Assembly: GCF_019130065.1 (NCBI RefSeq)
Contig: NZ_JAHSPG010000018.1
Span: 248,001 to 312,000 of the forward strand
Length of the DNA stretch: 64,000 nt
DNA from: Pinibacter aurantiacus
Lineage (GTDB): Bacteria; Bacteroidota; Bacteroidia; Chitinophagales; Chitinophagaceae
Reading direction: 5' to 3'
Part shown: positions 53,055 to 62,640 of the stretch, in pieces
Numbering within the stretch: the stretch's first letter is position 1
Layout of the letters: each line of letters starts with the position of its first letter
Made by a program: the position numbers and the translations under genes
The notes under the pieces: generated by a model
The model's database searches: none
What the model was told of the DNA's origin: nothing
The model's input: only the letters and a program-made list of their open reading frames with translations

Positions 53055-55382
53055 ATGTTAAAGAATGCATTGCTTGTTTTGGGAACCATATTGGTTCATA
53101 ATATGCTGTATGCGCAGCAGTACAAGACTTCAACATTTTCTCTGCAACTAAATGACAAAGGATCTGTTGTCTCTATTCGCAACAACCAATCTACAGAGTA
53201 CGCTGTTGCCAGCGATCCCGGCACATTGTTGCAATTGATGAAAAACGGCAAAACCATTGCGCCCGTTAAAGCCGAATACAAGAAAGGAATAATAACATTA
53301 CTATATCCCGAAGGCGATAAAGCGGTGGTGAAAACGACTGCCAACAAGGATTATCTGCGTTTTGAACTTGCAGATATAAGTAGCAATATTGATGCTGTTG
53401 TTTGGGGACCGCTTAACAATAGCATAAAAGATACCATCGGTAACACCGTGGGTGTTGTGCGTAATAAAGATTTTGCGTTCGGGCTTCAATGCCTCAACGA
53501 AAAAACAACCGGAGGAAAAATGGTAAATGAAGAAGGTGCTGTTTATGACCGCGGCACCACTGCCACAGAAAGTTCCTTTGGTTCTTCACTTCAGGCCTTT
53601 ACCATCAACAGACAGCATGATCGTGTGATCACTGTGTGGGAAAACTGGAAAGGCGCTACCGTAAAAGGCATTCCTGACGGAGGCCTGAAAGGCTCTGCCA
53701 TTGCGGTGTTTGGTTGTAGCCCTTCGCAGGCACTCAACACCATCAAAGTGATTACAACGCAGGAAAAATTGCCTTTTGCCACCTGGAAAGGAGAGTGGAT
53801 AAAGACTTCTGCTGCAAGTGGTGCACCCTACATGATCACCAGTTTTAATGAAAATAATATTGATAGTTTTCTCACTGTTGCAAAGCAGATGGGCATGGCG
53901 GGCGTTTATCACGAAGGGCCATTTGAGACATGGGGCCATTTTGATTTAGACAAAAAAAGTTTCCCCAATGGCAGGGCTGGCTTCAAAAAATGTGCAGAAA
54001 AGGCGCATGCAATGGGGCTTCGTATCGGCTTTCACACGCTCACCACTTTCATGACAACAAACGATGCATATGTATCGCCTAAACCAAACCCACATCTTGC
54101 AACGGCCGGTACAGATACACTCGTGGAAGATATTACAGCCGATGCTACAGAAATAACAGTAAGCAGCCCTTTGCACTTTTCCATGCGAAGCGATTTGAAC
54201 AGCGTCATCATTGGCGATGAGATCGTTCGCTATATGACGGTTAGTAAAGAAGCGCCATATAAACTGACTGGATGTACACGTGGCGCATTTGGTACCACAA
54301 AAAGCGCCCACAAAGGGAAAGCGCCAGTAAGCCGTTTAGTGGATTACCCTTACCATGTTTTCTTTCCCGATTTTCAATTGCAAAAAGAAGTCGCAAAAAA
54401 CATAGCTGATTTTATCAATGAAACAGGCGCAGATCAAATGGATTTCGACGGACATGAAGGAACGTATTCCTGTGGCATGGGTGATTATGGCTTTTGTTCC
54501 TTTGCAGATGATGTGTTCAGGCAGGTAAATCACCCAGTAGTATTTGGCTCAAGCCGCTCCAATCATTATTTCTGGCACATTAACAACTATTTGAACTGGG
54601 GAGAGCCATGGTATGGTGGTTTCAGGGAAAGTCAGACAGACTACAGGATAACCAACCAGAAGTTTTTGCAGGATAACTATATGCCCAACATGCTTGGATG
54701 GTTCCTTATTACACCAAATTCAACTCCTGAAGATATTGACTGGATGCTGGCAAGAGCGGCAGGCTTCAATGCAGGATACGCTTTGGTGGTGCGCCGTGAC
54801 GCGCTGGCAAACAAGAACCTGCCGCGTATTGTGGAACAAATAAATCTATGGAACGAGGCGCAAAAGAAAAAGGTGTTTAGCCTGGAACAATTGGAGCGGT
54901 TGAAAAATCCAGCCAATGAAGTCCGCCTTACCAAAAATGAAAACAATTACTATCTCGAATCTTTCCACAAGTTCGCATTTGAACATAAGGCGAAAGTTGT
55001 ACAACCTGGTGAACCGACTACTTCACATTTTAGTTTTACCAATAGCAAGGAAAAGCAAAGACCTCAGATCACCATCACTGCACATGGTGAAGAGGGTTCT
55101 ATTGCAAATCCTGCAATGGAAATTGACAATGCTTATCGCGTCGAAATACCTGTTACACTTGCTGCCGGTGAAAGCCTTGTGATGAACGAAGGAACCGTAG
55201 CCAGCATTTATAATAGCAAAGGAAAATTTATTAAGAAAATAGATCTCACCAGCCAATTGCCGGTACTTGAAACAGGGTCTCACTCGTTGTCATTTGATGC
55301 GGGCATGGATGCAAATGCGTCTGTGAAAGCGGCGATAACAGTGCGGGTGTCGGAGAAGACAGAGCAGCTGGCTAGGAATTAG
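53055..55382 (+). CDS. Secreted TIM-barrel-like glycosidase of unassigned family
   Basis: 775 residues with a signal peptide (~1-20, HNMLYAQQ). An N-terminal beta-sandwich (~25-250) is followed by a probable barrel (~255-650) with a DFDGHEG motif (Asp463, Asp465, Glu468) and MGMAGVYHEG and GLRIGFHTLT strands. C-terminal beta domain (~660-760). The layout is like clan GH-D enzymes (GH27/31/36) but the exact family is not recognised. It sits between the GH38-like and GH36-like genes, so an alpha-glycoside substrate is inferred. Confidence 0.8.
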   Translation: MLKNALLVLGTILVHNMLYAQQYKTSTFSLQLNDKGSVVSIRNNQSTEYAVASDPGTLLQLMKNGKTIAPVKAEYKKGIITLLYPEGDKAVVKTTANKDYLRFELADISSNIDAVVWGPLNNSIKDTIGNTVGVVRNKDFAFGLQCLNEKTTGGKMVNEEGAVYDRGTTATESSFGSSLQAFTINRQHDRVITVWENWKGATVKGIPDGGLKGSAIAVFGCSPSQALNTIKVITTQEKLPFATWKGEWIKTSAASGAPYMITSFNENNIDSFLTVAKQMGMAGVYHEGPFETWGHFDLDKKSFPNGRAGFKKCAEKAHAMGLRIGFHTLTTFMTTNDAYVSPKPNPHLATAGTDTLVEDITADATEITVSSPLHFSMRSDLNSVIIGDEIVRYMTVSKEAPYKLTGCTRGAFGTTKSAHKGKAPVSRLVDYPYHVFFPDFQLQKEVAKNIADFINETGADQMDFDGHEGTYSCGMGDYGFCSFADDVFRQVNHPVVFGSSRSNHYFWHINNYLNWGEPWYGGFRESQTDYRITNQKFLQDNYMPNMLGWFLITPNSTPEDIDWMLARAAGFNAGYALVVRRDALANKNLPRIVEQINLWNEAQKKKVFSLEQLERLKNPANEVRLTKNENNYYLESFHKFAFEHKAKVVQPGEPTTSHFSFTNSKEKQRPQITITAHGEEGSIANPAMEIDNAYRVEIPVTLAAGESLVMNEGTVASIYNSKGKFIKKIDLTSQLPVLETGSHSLSFDAGMDANASVKAAITVRVSEKTEQLARN

Positions 55383-55437
55383 GAATTAGGAATTAGGAAC
55401 GCCATTTAGTTAACCTGTCTAAAGAATTAAAAGAATG

Positions 55438-55537
55438 TTGCTTGTCATCCCGAGGAACGAGGGATCTGGGTTTAACTCTAACGAACACTATGCGTAAACA
55501 ATCACGCAGCTCCCTCCTTCGTCGGAATGACAAGCAA
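55438..55537. repeat. REP-like inverted repeat with 31-base arms
   Basis: The left arm (55438-55468, starting TTGCTTGTCATCCCGAGGAA) and right arm (55507-55537) are inverted copies with five mismatches. The motif (TGTCATCCCGA...GGGAT) is a common dispersed Bacteroidota repeat. The upstream gene ends in a GGAATTAGG array beginning at its stop (55380-55400), and GAATTAGAAATTAGG recurs directly at about 55602-55618. Confidence 0.75.
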
Positions 55538-55641
55538 TCTTTTCTCATGGGTCACAACCTCCATTCGGTTCGGAAATAATTGCTTACCAAAACAACATTG
55601 AATTAGAAATTAGGAAATCTTTCTTTATTCAAATTTTGCAT

Positions 55642-57531
55642 ATGAAAAAAACGCTCCTCAATAAATATTCAATCATCTTCTTGTTAACGTTGCTGACATC
55701 AATTACGGGCTTGTGTGGAGTTCCCACACAGCAACAAAAATCAGCTAATGCTGTCATCGCTGCGTTAAAAAAATCAAGCCCAAAAGTTGTTTTGTCAGAT
55801 GGCTCTGTTGCAGCTCCGGCAACGGTGATGGTTGGTCGGAAATGGAAAGGCAATTTATGTGCATTGTCAGTCAAAAATATTTCTACGAAGCCTCTTAGTC
55901 TCAGCGAAGTGATTGTGTTTGATATACAGCATGGTCTAAATGCCAATACACCCATTTATGGTGAAAGCTTCCAAAAGCTTGGACAAATAGGAGGTACGCT
56001 GGGTAAACCGGAAGACTGGGGCACTTATGCGGACAGAAGCCACTATAAAATTCCGGAACCTGATAACATGCGCACCGCTTACGGTATGCTTACAATGCAG
56101 GTTCAACAAAACGATCGTTTATTGTTGGCCACTACTTCCTGCAATAAATTCATTTCGCGTTTTTCTTTTGACGGTGCCCGTTTGCGCATTTCAATGGATT
56201 GCGAACATCTCACCTTGCAGCCCGGTGAAGAATGGAACCTTGAAGAGTTTATGGCCATTGCCGGTAACGACAGGGAGAAACTCTATGATCAGTTGACGGA
56301 CGCTATCGCTGTGCATCATCCGAAACTGAACCATATTGAACCAATGGGATGGTGCTCCTGGCTGTGTTATGGCCCGGCGGTTACAGCCAAGGACGTTTCA
56401 GACAATGCGCAATGGATCGCCCAAAACCTGCCGCAATTAAAATACATACAGATCGATGATGGTTACCAGCCATGGATGGGCGATTGGCTGGATGCCGGGA
56501 AAGCCTTTGGTGGCGATGTATCGCAAGTATTGAATGACATCAAAAAGCAGGGTCTGGAACCTGCATTGTGGGTGGCACCATTTATCGCGAGCCCCCAATC
56601 GAAGATGTTTAAGGAACATCCGGACTGGATGGTAAAAGATTTATTGGGAAATCCTTTGCGCTCTGATAAAATTGGCTTTGGTGGCTGGCGACAGGCCCCT
56701 TGGTATGTGCTGGACGGTACTAACCCTGAAGTTCAGAATTATTTAACCCAACTATTTCGAACCCTTAAAGAGAAATGGGGTTGTACTTATTTTAAACTGG
56801 ATGCAAATTACTGGGGAGCCATGCATGGTGGCGTACACTATGATAAAAAAGCTACAAGGATAGAGGCCTATCGTCGCGGAATGGAAGCCATTCGTAAAGG
56901 TGCCGGTGATGCTTTCCTGTTAGGTTGCAATCATCCCATATGGGGCTCATTGGGATTGATCCACGGGTCACGCAGTTCAATGGATGTAGATCATAACTGG
57001 GCTTCTTTTAAAAGCACAGGAAGGGAGAATTTGCTAAGAGGGTGGCAAAATGGACGTTTGTGGTGGAATGACCCCGACTGCATTGTTTTATCTCAAAAAG
57101 GCGCGGCAGACGTTGTGTACGACGCAGGCGGTAAGCCGACAGTTAACCAATCCGGTATTTCTGAAAATGAATTTCTGTTTCATGCAACAGTTCTTTATGC
57201 AACTGGCGGCATGTTGCTAAGCGGCGATGATTTGACCCACATAACTCCAGAACATTTAGCAATATTGAAGAAAATGATTCCTCCAACAGGGGTCGCTGCT
57301 CGTTTTGAGAATGAAAATTTTGAAACGGGTGTTTCCCAATCAAAAAGCAGCCTTGTTTACAGCGCATTTAACTGGAGCGACGCGACTGTCGAACGTATAA
57401 TAAAACTCCCGGCCGGAACCTGGAAACTTACAAACAAATGGACAGGTGCAGATCTCGGCGCTTTCAAGAACGAATACAGGAAGTCGCTACAAGCGCATTC
57501 TGCCTTACTAATTGAAGCTACCAAACTGTGA
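55642..57531 (+). CDS. GH36-like alpha-galactosidase (melibiase)
   Basis: 629 residues from the ATG at 55642 (a TTG two codons upstream is less likely). Signal peptide ~1-25. Beta-sandwich N-domain (~45-225), barrel (~230-530) with MGWCSW, YIQIDDGYQPW, and the nucleophile FKLDANYWG (Asp387). The acid/base lies in GSRSSMDVD (Asp448 or Asp450). A C-terminal beta domain ends it. It cleaves alpha-galactosyl units, probably in the periplasm. It fits a galactomannan or raffinose-type substrate together with the GH38-like enzyme. Confidence 0.9.
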   Translation: MKKTLLNKYSIIFLLTLLTSITGLCGVPTQQQKSANAVIAALKKSSPKVVLSDGSVAAPATVMVGRKWKGNLCALSVKNISTKPLSLSEVIVFDIQHGLNANTPIYGESFQKLGQIGGTLGKPEDWGTYADRSHYKIPEPDNMRTAYGMLTMQVQQNDRLLLATTSCNKFISRFSFDGARLRISMDCEHLTLQPGEEWNLEEFMAIAGNDREKLYDQLTDAIAVHHPKLNHIEPMGWCSWLCYGPAVTAKDVSDNAQWIAQNLPQLKYIQIDDGYQPWMGDWLDAGKAFGGDVSQVLNDIKKQGLEPALWVAPFIASPQSKMFKEHPDWMVKDLLGNPLRSDKIGFGGWRQAPWYVLDGTNPEVQNYLTQLFRTLKEKWGCTYFKLDANYWGAMHGGVHYDKKATRIEAYRRGMEAIRKGAGDAFLLGCNHPIWGSLGLIHGSRSSMDVDHNWASFKSTGRENLLRGWQNGRLWWNDPDCIVLSQKGAADVVYDAGGKPTVNQSGISENEFLFHATVLYATGGMLLSGDDLTHITPEHLAILKKMIPPTGVAARFENENFETGVSQSKSSLVYSAFNWSDATVERIIKLPAGTWKLTNKWTGADLGAFKNEYRKSLQAHSALLIEATKL

Positions 57532-57910
57532 CAATTTGAAAATTTGAAGATTTGAAAATTTGAAAATGCGTTCTGTGTGTCTTGCTGATTGAGGACATTC
57601 TTCTCGCTAGTTAACCAGTTTTGATATCGTGGTGAAAAATGCGTCTAATGCATTTTCAAATTTTCAAATCCTCAAATTTTCAAATTTTCCCCGTTTTCTA
57701 CGTTTTCGAATTTTTTACCTCCCTTTCTTTGAAACTTTCAAATTTTATGCGAAATACTGTATTAAACACAGGGTTTTGGGTGAAAACAAATGTTATAACA
57801 ATAAAATGTTAATATTTATTTTAAAAACTTTTTGCAACTTCTTGCATTTTTTTAAAAAGATAGCCTATATTAGTTAAAATTTTCCCAAAGGGCTAACTAA
57901 CCTTGCTTGT
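57532..57910. other. Inverted AT repeat and candidate ROK operator
   Basis: 379 bp with no convincing gene. TTTGAAAA arrays (57532-57566) starting right after the GH36 stop face CAAATTTT arrays (57650-57690). Just before the ROK gene, TTAGTTA (57870-57876) and TAACTAA (57894-57900) form an inverted pair 17 bases apart, which may be the regulator's own operator. Confidence 0.5.
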
Positions 57911-59089
57911 ATGACTGCAAAAATCTTTCAATACCGTAGAAAAATTCTGCGTCAGCTATATTTCGAGAATATACTGTCCTGCTCAGACATAAGCGAGAGG
58001 ATAGAAAAAAGTATTCCGTTAACAACCAAGGTATTAAGTGAGCTTGTAAGCGAAGGTGCCGTTTTGGAAACAGGACATGCGCCATCAACGGGTGGTCGCA
58101 GGCCGTTAATGTATTCCATCAAACCGGATATTATTTACATAGTATCGGTGGCAATGGATCAGTTTGTTAGTCGCATAGCTATTCTTGATATGCATAACAA
58201 CTTTGTAACTCCTGAGGTAAAATTTGAATTGCCATTAGCGAACACTCACAATGCGCTCGAGCAGCTGGCACACAGAATCAACATGCTCGTAGCAGAATCC
58301 GGCATCGACAAGAAGAGCATTATTGGCGTTGGAATTGGAATGCCAGGTCTTATTGACATAGAAAGAGATATTAACTATTCATTCTTCGAAACAAAACAAA
58401 AAGGCGTAACCGAATTCCTTGGAGAAATAGTGGGAATGCCTGTCTTCATTGATAACGACAGTAGTTTGATCGCCCTTGCTGAATTGCGTTTTGGTATTGC
58501 GAGAAATAAGAAAAATGCAATGGTCATCAATATAGGCTGGGGTATTGGCTTGGGGCTTATTTTGAATGGCCGCCTTTTCAGAGGAAACAACGGCTTTGCG
58601 GGTGAATTCAGCCACATACCATTGTTTTCAAACGGAAAGATCTGTAGTTGTGGCAAAATGGGCTGCCTGGAAACAGAAGCCTCATTGGCCATGGTTGCAG
58701 AAAAAGCGCAGACAGGACTAAACAAAGGAAAGGTTTCGATATTAAAATCCATTCCGGAAGACTACGAACAAGCAACAGAAACAATTATAAATGCTGCGAC
58801 AAGAGGTGATCAATTTTCAATAGAACTGCTTTCCGAATCCGGATATAGCATAGGGCGCGCAGCAGCAATTCTCATACATGTTTTAAATCCAGAAGTAATC
58901 ATTTTAAGTGGCAGAGGAGCATCTGCAGGAAGGGTATGGCAGGCGCCTATACAACAGGCGATCAATGAACACTGCATTCCAAGACTGGCAGAAAAAACCT
59001 CGATCGAAATATCGTCCCTGAGCCATCATGCAGAACTGATAGGTGCTGCAGCATTGGTAATGGAACATTTTGAGAAAGTACCGTTTTAA
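57911..59089 (+). CDS. ROK-family (NagC/XylR-like) transcriptional regulator
   Basis: 392 residues. N-terminal winged helix (~8-65, SCSDISERIEKSIPLTTKVL), then the ROK sugar-kinase fold (~75-390) with the phosphate motif IGVGIGMPGLID and zinc ligands CSCGKMGC (Cys245, Cys247, Cys252) plus His235. It probably binds a monosaccharide or its phosphate and controls the SusC/SusD genes downstream. The kinase-fold DND (Asp181-Asp183) motif is present, so enzymatic activity cannot be excluded. Confidence 0.92.
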   Translation: MTAKIFQYRRKILRQLYFENILSCSDISERIEKSIPLTTKVLSELVSEGAVLETGHAPSTGGRRPLMYSIKPDIIYIVSVAMDQFVSRIAILDMHNNFVTPEVKFELPLANTHNALEQLAHRINMLVAESGIDKKSIIGVGIGMPGLIDIERDINYSFFETKQKGVTEFLGEIVGMPVFIDNDSSLIALAELRFGIARNKKNAMVINIGWGIGLGLILNGRLFRGNNGFAGEFSHIPLFSNGKICSCGKMGCLETEASLAMVAEKAQTGLNKGKVSILKSIPEDYEQATETIINAATRGDQFSIELLSESGYSIGRAAAILIHVLNPEVIILSGRGASAGRVWQAPIQQAINEHCIPRLAEKTSIEISSLSHHAELIGAAALVMEHFEKVPF

Positions 59090-59216
59090 AATAATTAATA
59101 ATTAATAATTAGTAATTAATAGGGTTGCAGTCATTAAAAATGCTTTGAAACAAAAGAGAAGTGATTAAAGACTTAGCGAGACGATTTATTAATTTTTAAT
59201 TATTAATTATTAATTC
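59090..59216. repeat. TAATTAAT inverted repeat after the ROK gene
   Basis: TAATAATTAATAATT arrays (59092-59120) face a reverse-complement array (59185-59216). They begin just after the ROK stop, as with the three other low-complexity repeats of this locus. Confidence 0.6.
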
Positions 59217-59303
59217 GAAAGAAACAGGATTCACATAATTAGCAAACTATCATTCGTAATACTATACCAAAATCTGTTCTTTCAATTTAAAAACTAAAAA
59301 ACG

Positions 59304-62300
59304 ATGAAGTCAACCAAAACATGTCTTTTGCTCTTTATGCTCTTTTGCATAGGAAGCATGTTTGCCTACGGGCAGGGAAAAGTGACGGTTTCAGGTACCG
59401 TTAAGGACTCAAAAGGAAACGTCCTTGATGGCGCAACCGTAAGCGAAAAAGGCACTACCAACAGAGTGCCAACCAACGCAACTGGTAACTTTACTATCAG
59501 TGTAAAACAAGGTGCACACCTGGTGATCACTTATGTTGGATTTACAAGCCAGGAAGTACCGGCTACTCCTAATGTGCAGGTAGCACTTGTTGCAAGCACA
59601 CAGGATGAAGTGGTTGTTACTGCCCTTGGTATTAAAAGACAAACTAAAGCTTTAGGTTATGCAGTGTCAAAAGTTGATGCTGACAGGATCATGGCCAGCG
59701 GTGCACCTGCGAATGCTTTGCAGGCACTCTATGGCGCTGCTCCCGGCGTAACGGTTGCAGCTACCGCAGCTGGTCCTTCCGGCGGTATGAAGATCAACAT
59801 TCGTAATGCTGTGTCTTTTGACCAAAATTCATCAACACGCCCGCTTATCGTTGTTGATGGAGTGCCTATTCATGACCAGAATACACAAATGGGTTTCGCT
59901 GCTACAGATCGCGACAATGGTACAGGTATCAACGATATCAACCCTGATGACATCGCCTCTTTCGAAATTTTGAAAGGCGCTAAAGCATCAGTATTGTATG
60001 GTTACGCAGGTGCCAATGGTGTAGTATTAATCACCACCAAAAGCGGCGCAAAAGGTAAAGGATTGGGCGTTGCTGCTTCATTTACTACTACGTGGGACCG
60101 CGTTGCCTTCCTTCCTAAATTGCAGGATGAGTATGGAACTGGTTCCAGCCCAAGCAATTCAAGAAATGATGCACAGGGTTACTACATTGATCCGGCTACC
60201 GGCAAAAGAACCCTTGCTACTACATTGAATGGTTTTGGCGCTGCTGCATTTGGACCAAAATTCGACCCAAGCGTAAGTCTTGTATGGTGGGATGGTGTAT
60301 CAAGACCATGGCAGGCTCAAACAAAAAACATCTACAACGATCTTTATCAAACTGGTCATCAAAACACAACAAATGTGGCGGTATCCGGTGCTAACGAACA
60401 GGGAATGGTTCGTTTTTCATACACCAATACAAGCATGCCGGGCACAAGACCTGGTTCTGACTATGACAAGAACACTTTTAGTCTGAACACTTCATACAAG
60501 GTAAACAATTTCGTTACCTTAAAATATACAGGCAATTTTTATGCTTCCAAAAACGTGAATGCTGCCAACCTGAGCACAATGAATGGTGAAGGACAGCAGG
60601 CAGAGATTGGTGCATACAGCGCTGATATCAACGTAGGCTTACTTCAGTCTCACATGGTAACGCCTGATGGATATAACTACTTTGCAAGCCCAGCAAATAG
60701 AACTTTGATCTCTAATGGTAGAAAAGCAGTGGTAGGGTTCCTATGGGATCAAACGCAAAACAATTCGACTTTTACAAGAACGCACAATATTCAGTCTTTA
60801 ACAGCTGACATCAGACTGTCTAAGATTTTTAGTGCAACTGTTACAGGAGGTCTGGATTACAGCACCGAAAGAAACGTGTACAAAGGCAAATTACTGGATC
60901 CGTCATTAACCGGACCTAATAGTGGCCAGATGTACAGTGATGTAACTAATATTTACAGAAACACCTATGGCCAGGGCATGCTTAACTTCAATGTGCCATT
61001 AAATACAGATTGGAATTTGTCAGGTTTCGTAGGTGGAATAGTTCAGAAAAATACGCTGGAAGGAAAAGGTGCATCTGTGAATGGTTACGGAGGCGGTGCA
61101 ATGGTAATTCCAAACTTCTTCTCATTTACCAACTTGCCTTTAGGTGTACAACCTACTTATCAGTTCACCAATCGTGAAGACCTTTTGTATGCATTGGTAG
61201 GATCCGCACAGGCTTCCTGGAGAAACCAACTATTCCTGGAAGTGCAAGGACGTAATGACTTTACATCCATTTTGAAATCGCCAAACAATAGTTATTTCTA
61301 CCCAGGGGTAAGTGCTTCATGGGTATTGAGCGAAACTTTCAAAATGCCTGAAATATTTGACTATGCAAAAGTTAGAACTTCATGGGCAGATGTGGGTCGT
61401 CCCGGTCCTCCCTATTTCGGTAACGTGAACTATACTGTATCTCAAGTTGGCGGTGGTTATGTATTTACTCCTCCATCTGATTTGCCTCCAATGGACTCTT
61501 TGGGTAATCCAAATTTGAAACCAGAGCGTAAACGTGAATACGAAGTAGGTTTTGAAACTTACCTGTTGAAAAATAGAAGAATTGGGGTAGACTTCTCTTA
61601 TTACACATCACATATCTACGACCAGATCATGGCGGTGGCAGCGCCTCCGGGCATGGGTGTTAAAAATATCCGTATGAATGCTGGAGATGTTAAGAACACT
61701 GGATGGGAACTGGCTATCAAAACAAAACCAATTTTGACAAAAGATTTCGAGTGGGATGTGAACCTGATGGTTGCACACGGTAAAACTACTGTTGAAAAAC
61801 TGGACGGTCAATTGCAATCGCTGACATTGTGGAATGCTTTCGGTGCAGTGAATGCGGTTGCGAATGTAGGTCAGGAGTATGGTCAACTGTATCTGACTAA
61901 ATCAAACTACACTTACGACAAAGCAGGTGATCCAAACAATGGAAAAAAAGTAGTAAATGCAGCTGGTTCAGCTTATGACTATAAGAGCACTGCAAAGTTG
62001 ATCGGTAAGACAATTCCTGATGTTACCGGTGGTTTCTTCACTTCTTTTGCCTATAAAAATTTACGCCTTATTGCAAACCTCGACTACCAGTTTGGCGCTA
62101 CTTTCTTGTCAGGCTCAGAAACTTACATGATGGCTGCAGGTACATTGAACGAAACATTGAAATACAGAGATGCAGAACACGGTGGAGTTGCGTATTATGT
62201 TGATGCAAATTCTAATAAAGTTGCAGGCAACAACCCTAATGGTGGAGCAACTTTCCACGATGGTGTGATTTTGGATGGTGTTACTGCTGATGGTAAAACA

Positions 62301-62630
62301 AACACAAAAGTGGTTACTGCTGAGAATTATTATTATGACTCTTATTTCTCCAATGGCTTCTTCCCAGAAGACAGGATATTTAAGAGCGATTACGTAGCAT
62401 TGCGTAACTTAGCATTTGATTATACAGTTAGTCCAAAAATTGCTCAAAAAATAAAAATGAACAGTCTGATCATTTCTGTTTTTGCAAACAATGTGGCGTA
62501 CATCTACAAAGCGGCACCAAACTCAACACCAGAATCAACTAACGGAACAGGCTGGGGTGTAGGTTCTTATGGAACAACTGCATTGCCTTCACAACGTTCA
62601 ATTGGTTTTTCTATCAAAACTAAATTCTAA
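59304..62630 (+). CDS. SusC/RagA TonB-dependent transporter
   Basis: 1108 residues with a signal peptide (~1-24, GSMFAYGQ). CarboxypepD_reg-like domain (~28-100, VSGTVKDSKGNVLDGATVSE), plug (~105-250, VVTALGIKRQTKALGYAVS; SVLYGYAGANGVVLITTKSG), then the barrel, with the NLKPERKREYEVGFETYL block and a C-terminal IKTKF. No STN domain. It partners the SusD at 62641 and imports the oligosaccharide processed by the GH36/GH38-like enzymes. Confidence 0.95.
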   Translation: MKSTKTCLLLFMLFCIGSMFAYGQGKVTVSGTVKDSKGNVLDGATVSEKGTTNRVPTNATGNFTISVKQGAHLVITYVGFTSQEVPATPNVQVALVASTQDEVVVTALGIKRQTKALGYAVSKVDADRIMASGAPANALQALYGAAPGVTVAATAAGPSGGMKINIRNAVSFDQNSSTRPLIVVDGVPIHDQNTQMGFAATDRDNGTGINDINPDDIASFEILKGAKASVLYGYAGANGVVLITTKSGAKGKGLGVAASFTTTWDRVAFLPKLQDEYGTGSSPSNSRNDAQGYYIDPATGKRTLATTLNGFGAAAFGPKFDPSVSLVWWDGVSRPWQAQTKNIYNDLYQTGHQNTTNVAVSGANEQGMVRFSYTNTSMPGTRPGSDYDKNTFSLNTSYKVNNFVTLKYTGNFYASKNVNAANLSTMNGEGQQAEIGAYSADINVGLLQSHMVTPDGYNYFASPANRTLISNGRKAVVGFLWDQTQNNSTFTRTHNIQSLTADIRLSKIFSATVTGGLDYSTERNVYKGKLLDPSLTGPNSGQMYSDVTNIYRNTYGQGMLNFNVPLNTDWNLSGFVGGIVQKNTLEGKGASVNGYGGGAMVIPNFFSFTNLPLGVQPTYQFTNREDLLYALVGSAQASWRNQLFLEVQGRNDFTSILKSPNNSYFYPGVSASWVLSETFKMPEIFDYAKVRTSWADVGRPGPPYFGNVNYTVSQVGGGYVFTPPSDLPPMDSLGNPNLKPERKREYEVGFETYLLKNRRIGVDFSYYTSHIYDQIMAVAAPPGMGVKNIRMNAGDVKNTGWELAIKTKPILTKDFEWDVNLMVAHGKTTVEKLDGQLQSLTLWNAFGAVNAVANVGQEYGQLYLTKSNYTYDKAGDPNNGKKVVNAAGSAYDYKSTAKLIGKTIPDVTGGFFTSFAYKNLRLIANLDYQFGATFLSGSETYMMAAGTLNETLKYRDAEHGGVAYYVDANSNKVAGNNPNGGATFHDGVILDGVTADGKTNTKVVTAENYYYDSYFSNGFFPEDRIFKSDYVALRNLAFDYTVSPKIAQKIKMNSLIISVFANNVAYIYKAAPNSTPESTNGTGWGVGSYGTTALPSQRSIGFSIKTKF

Positions 62631-62640
62631 AAAGACTAAG

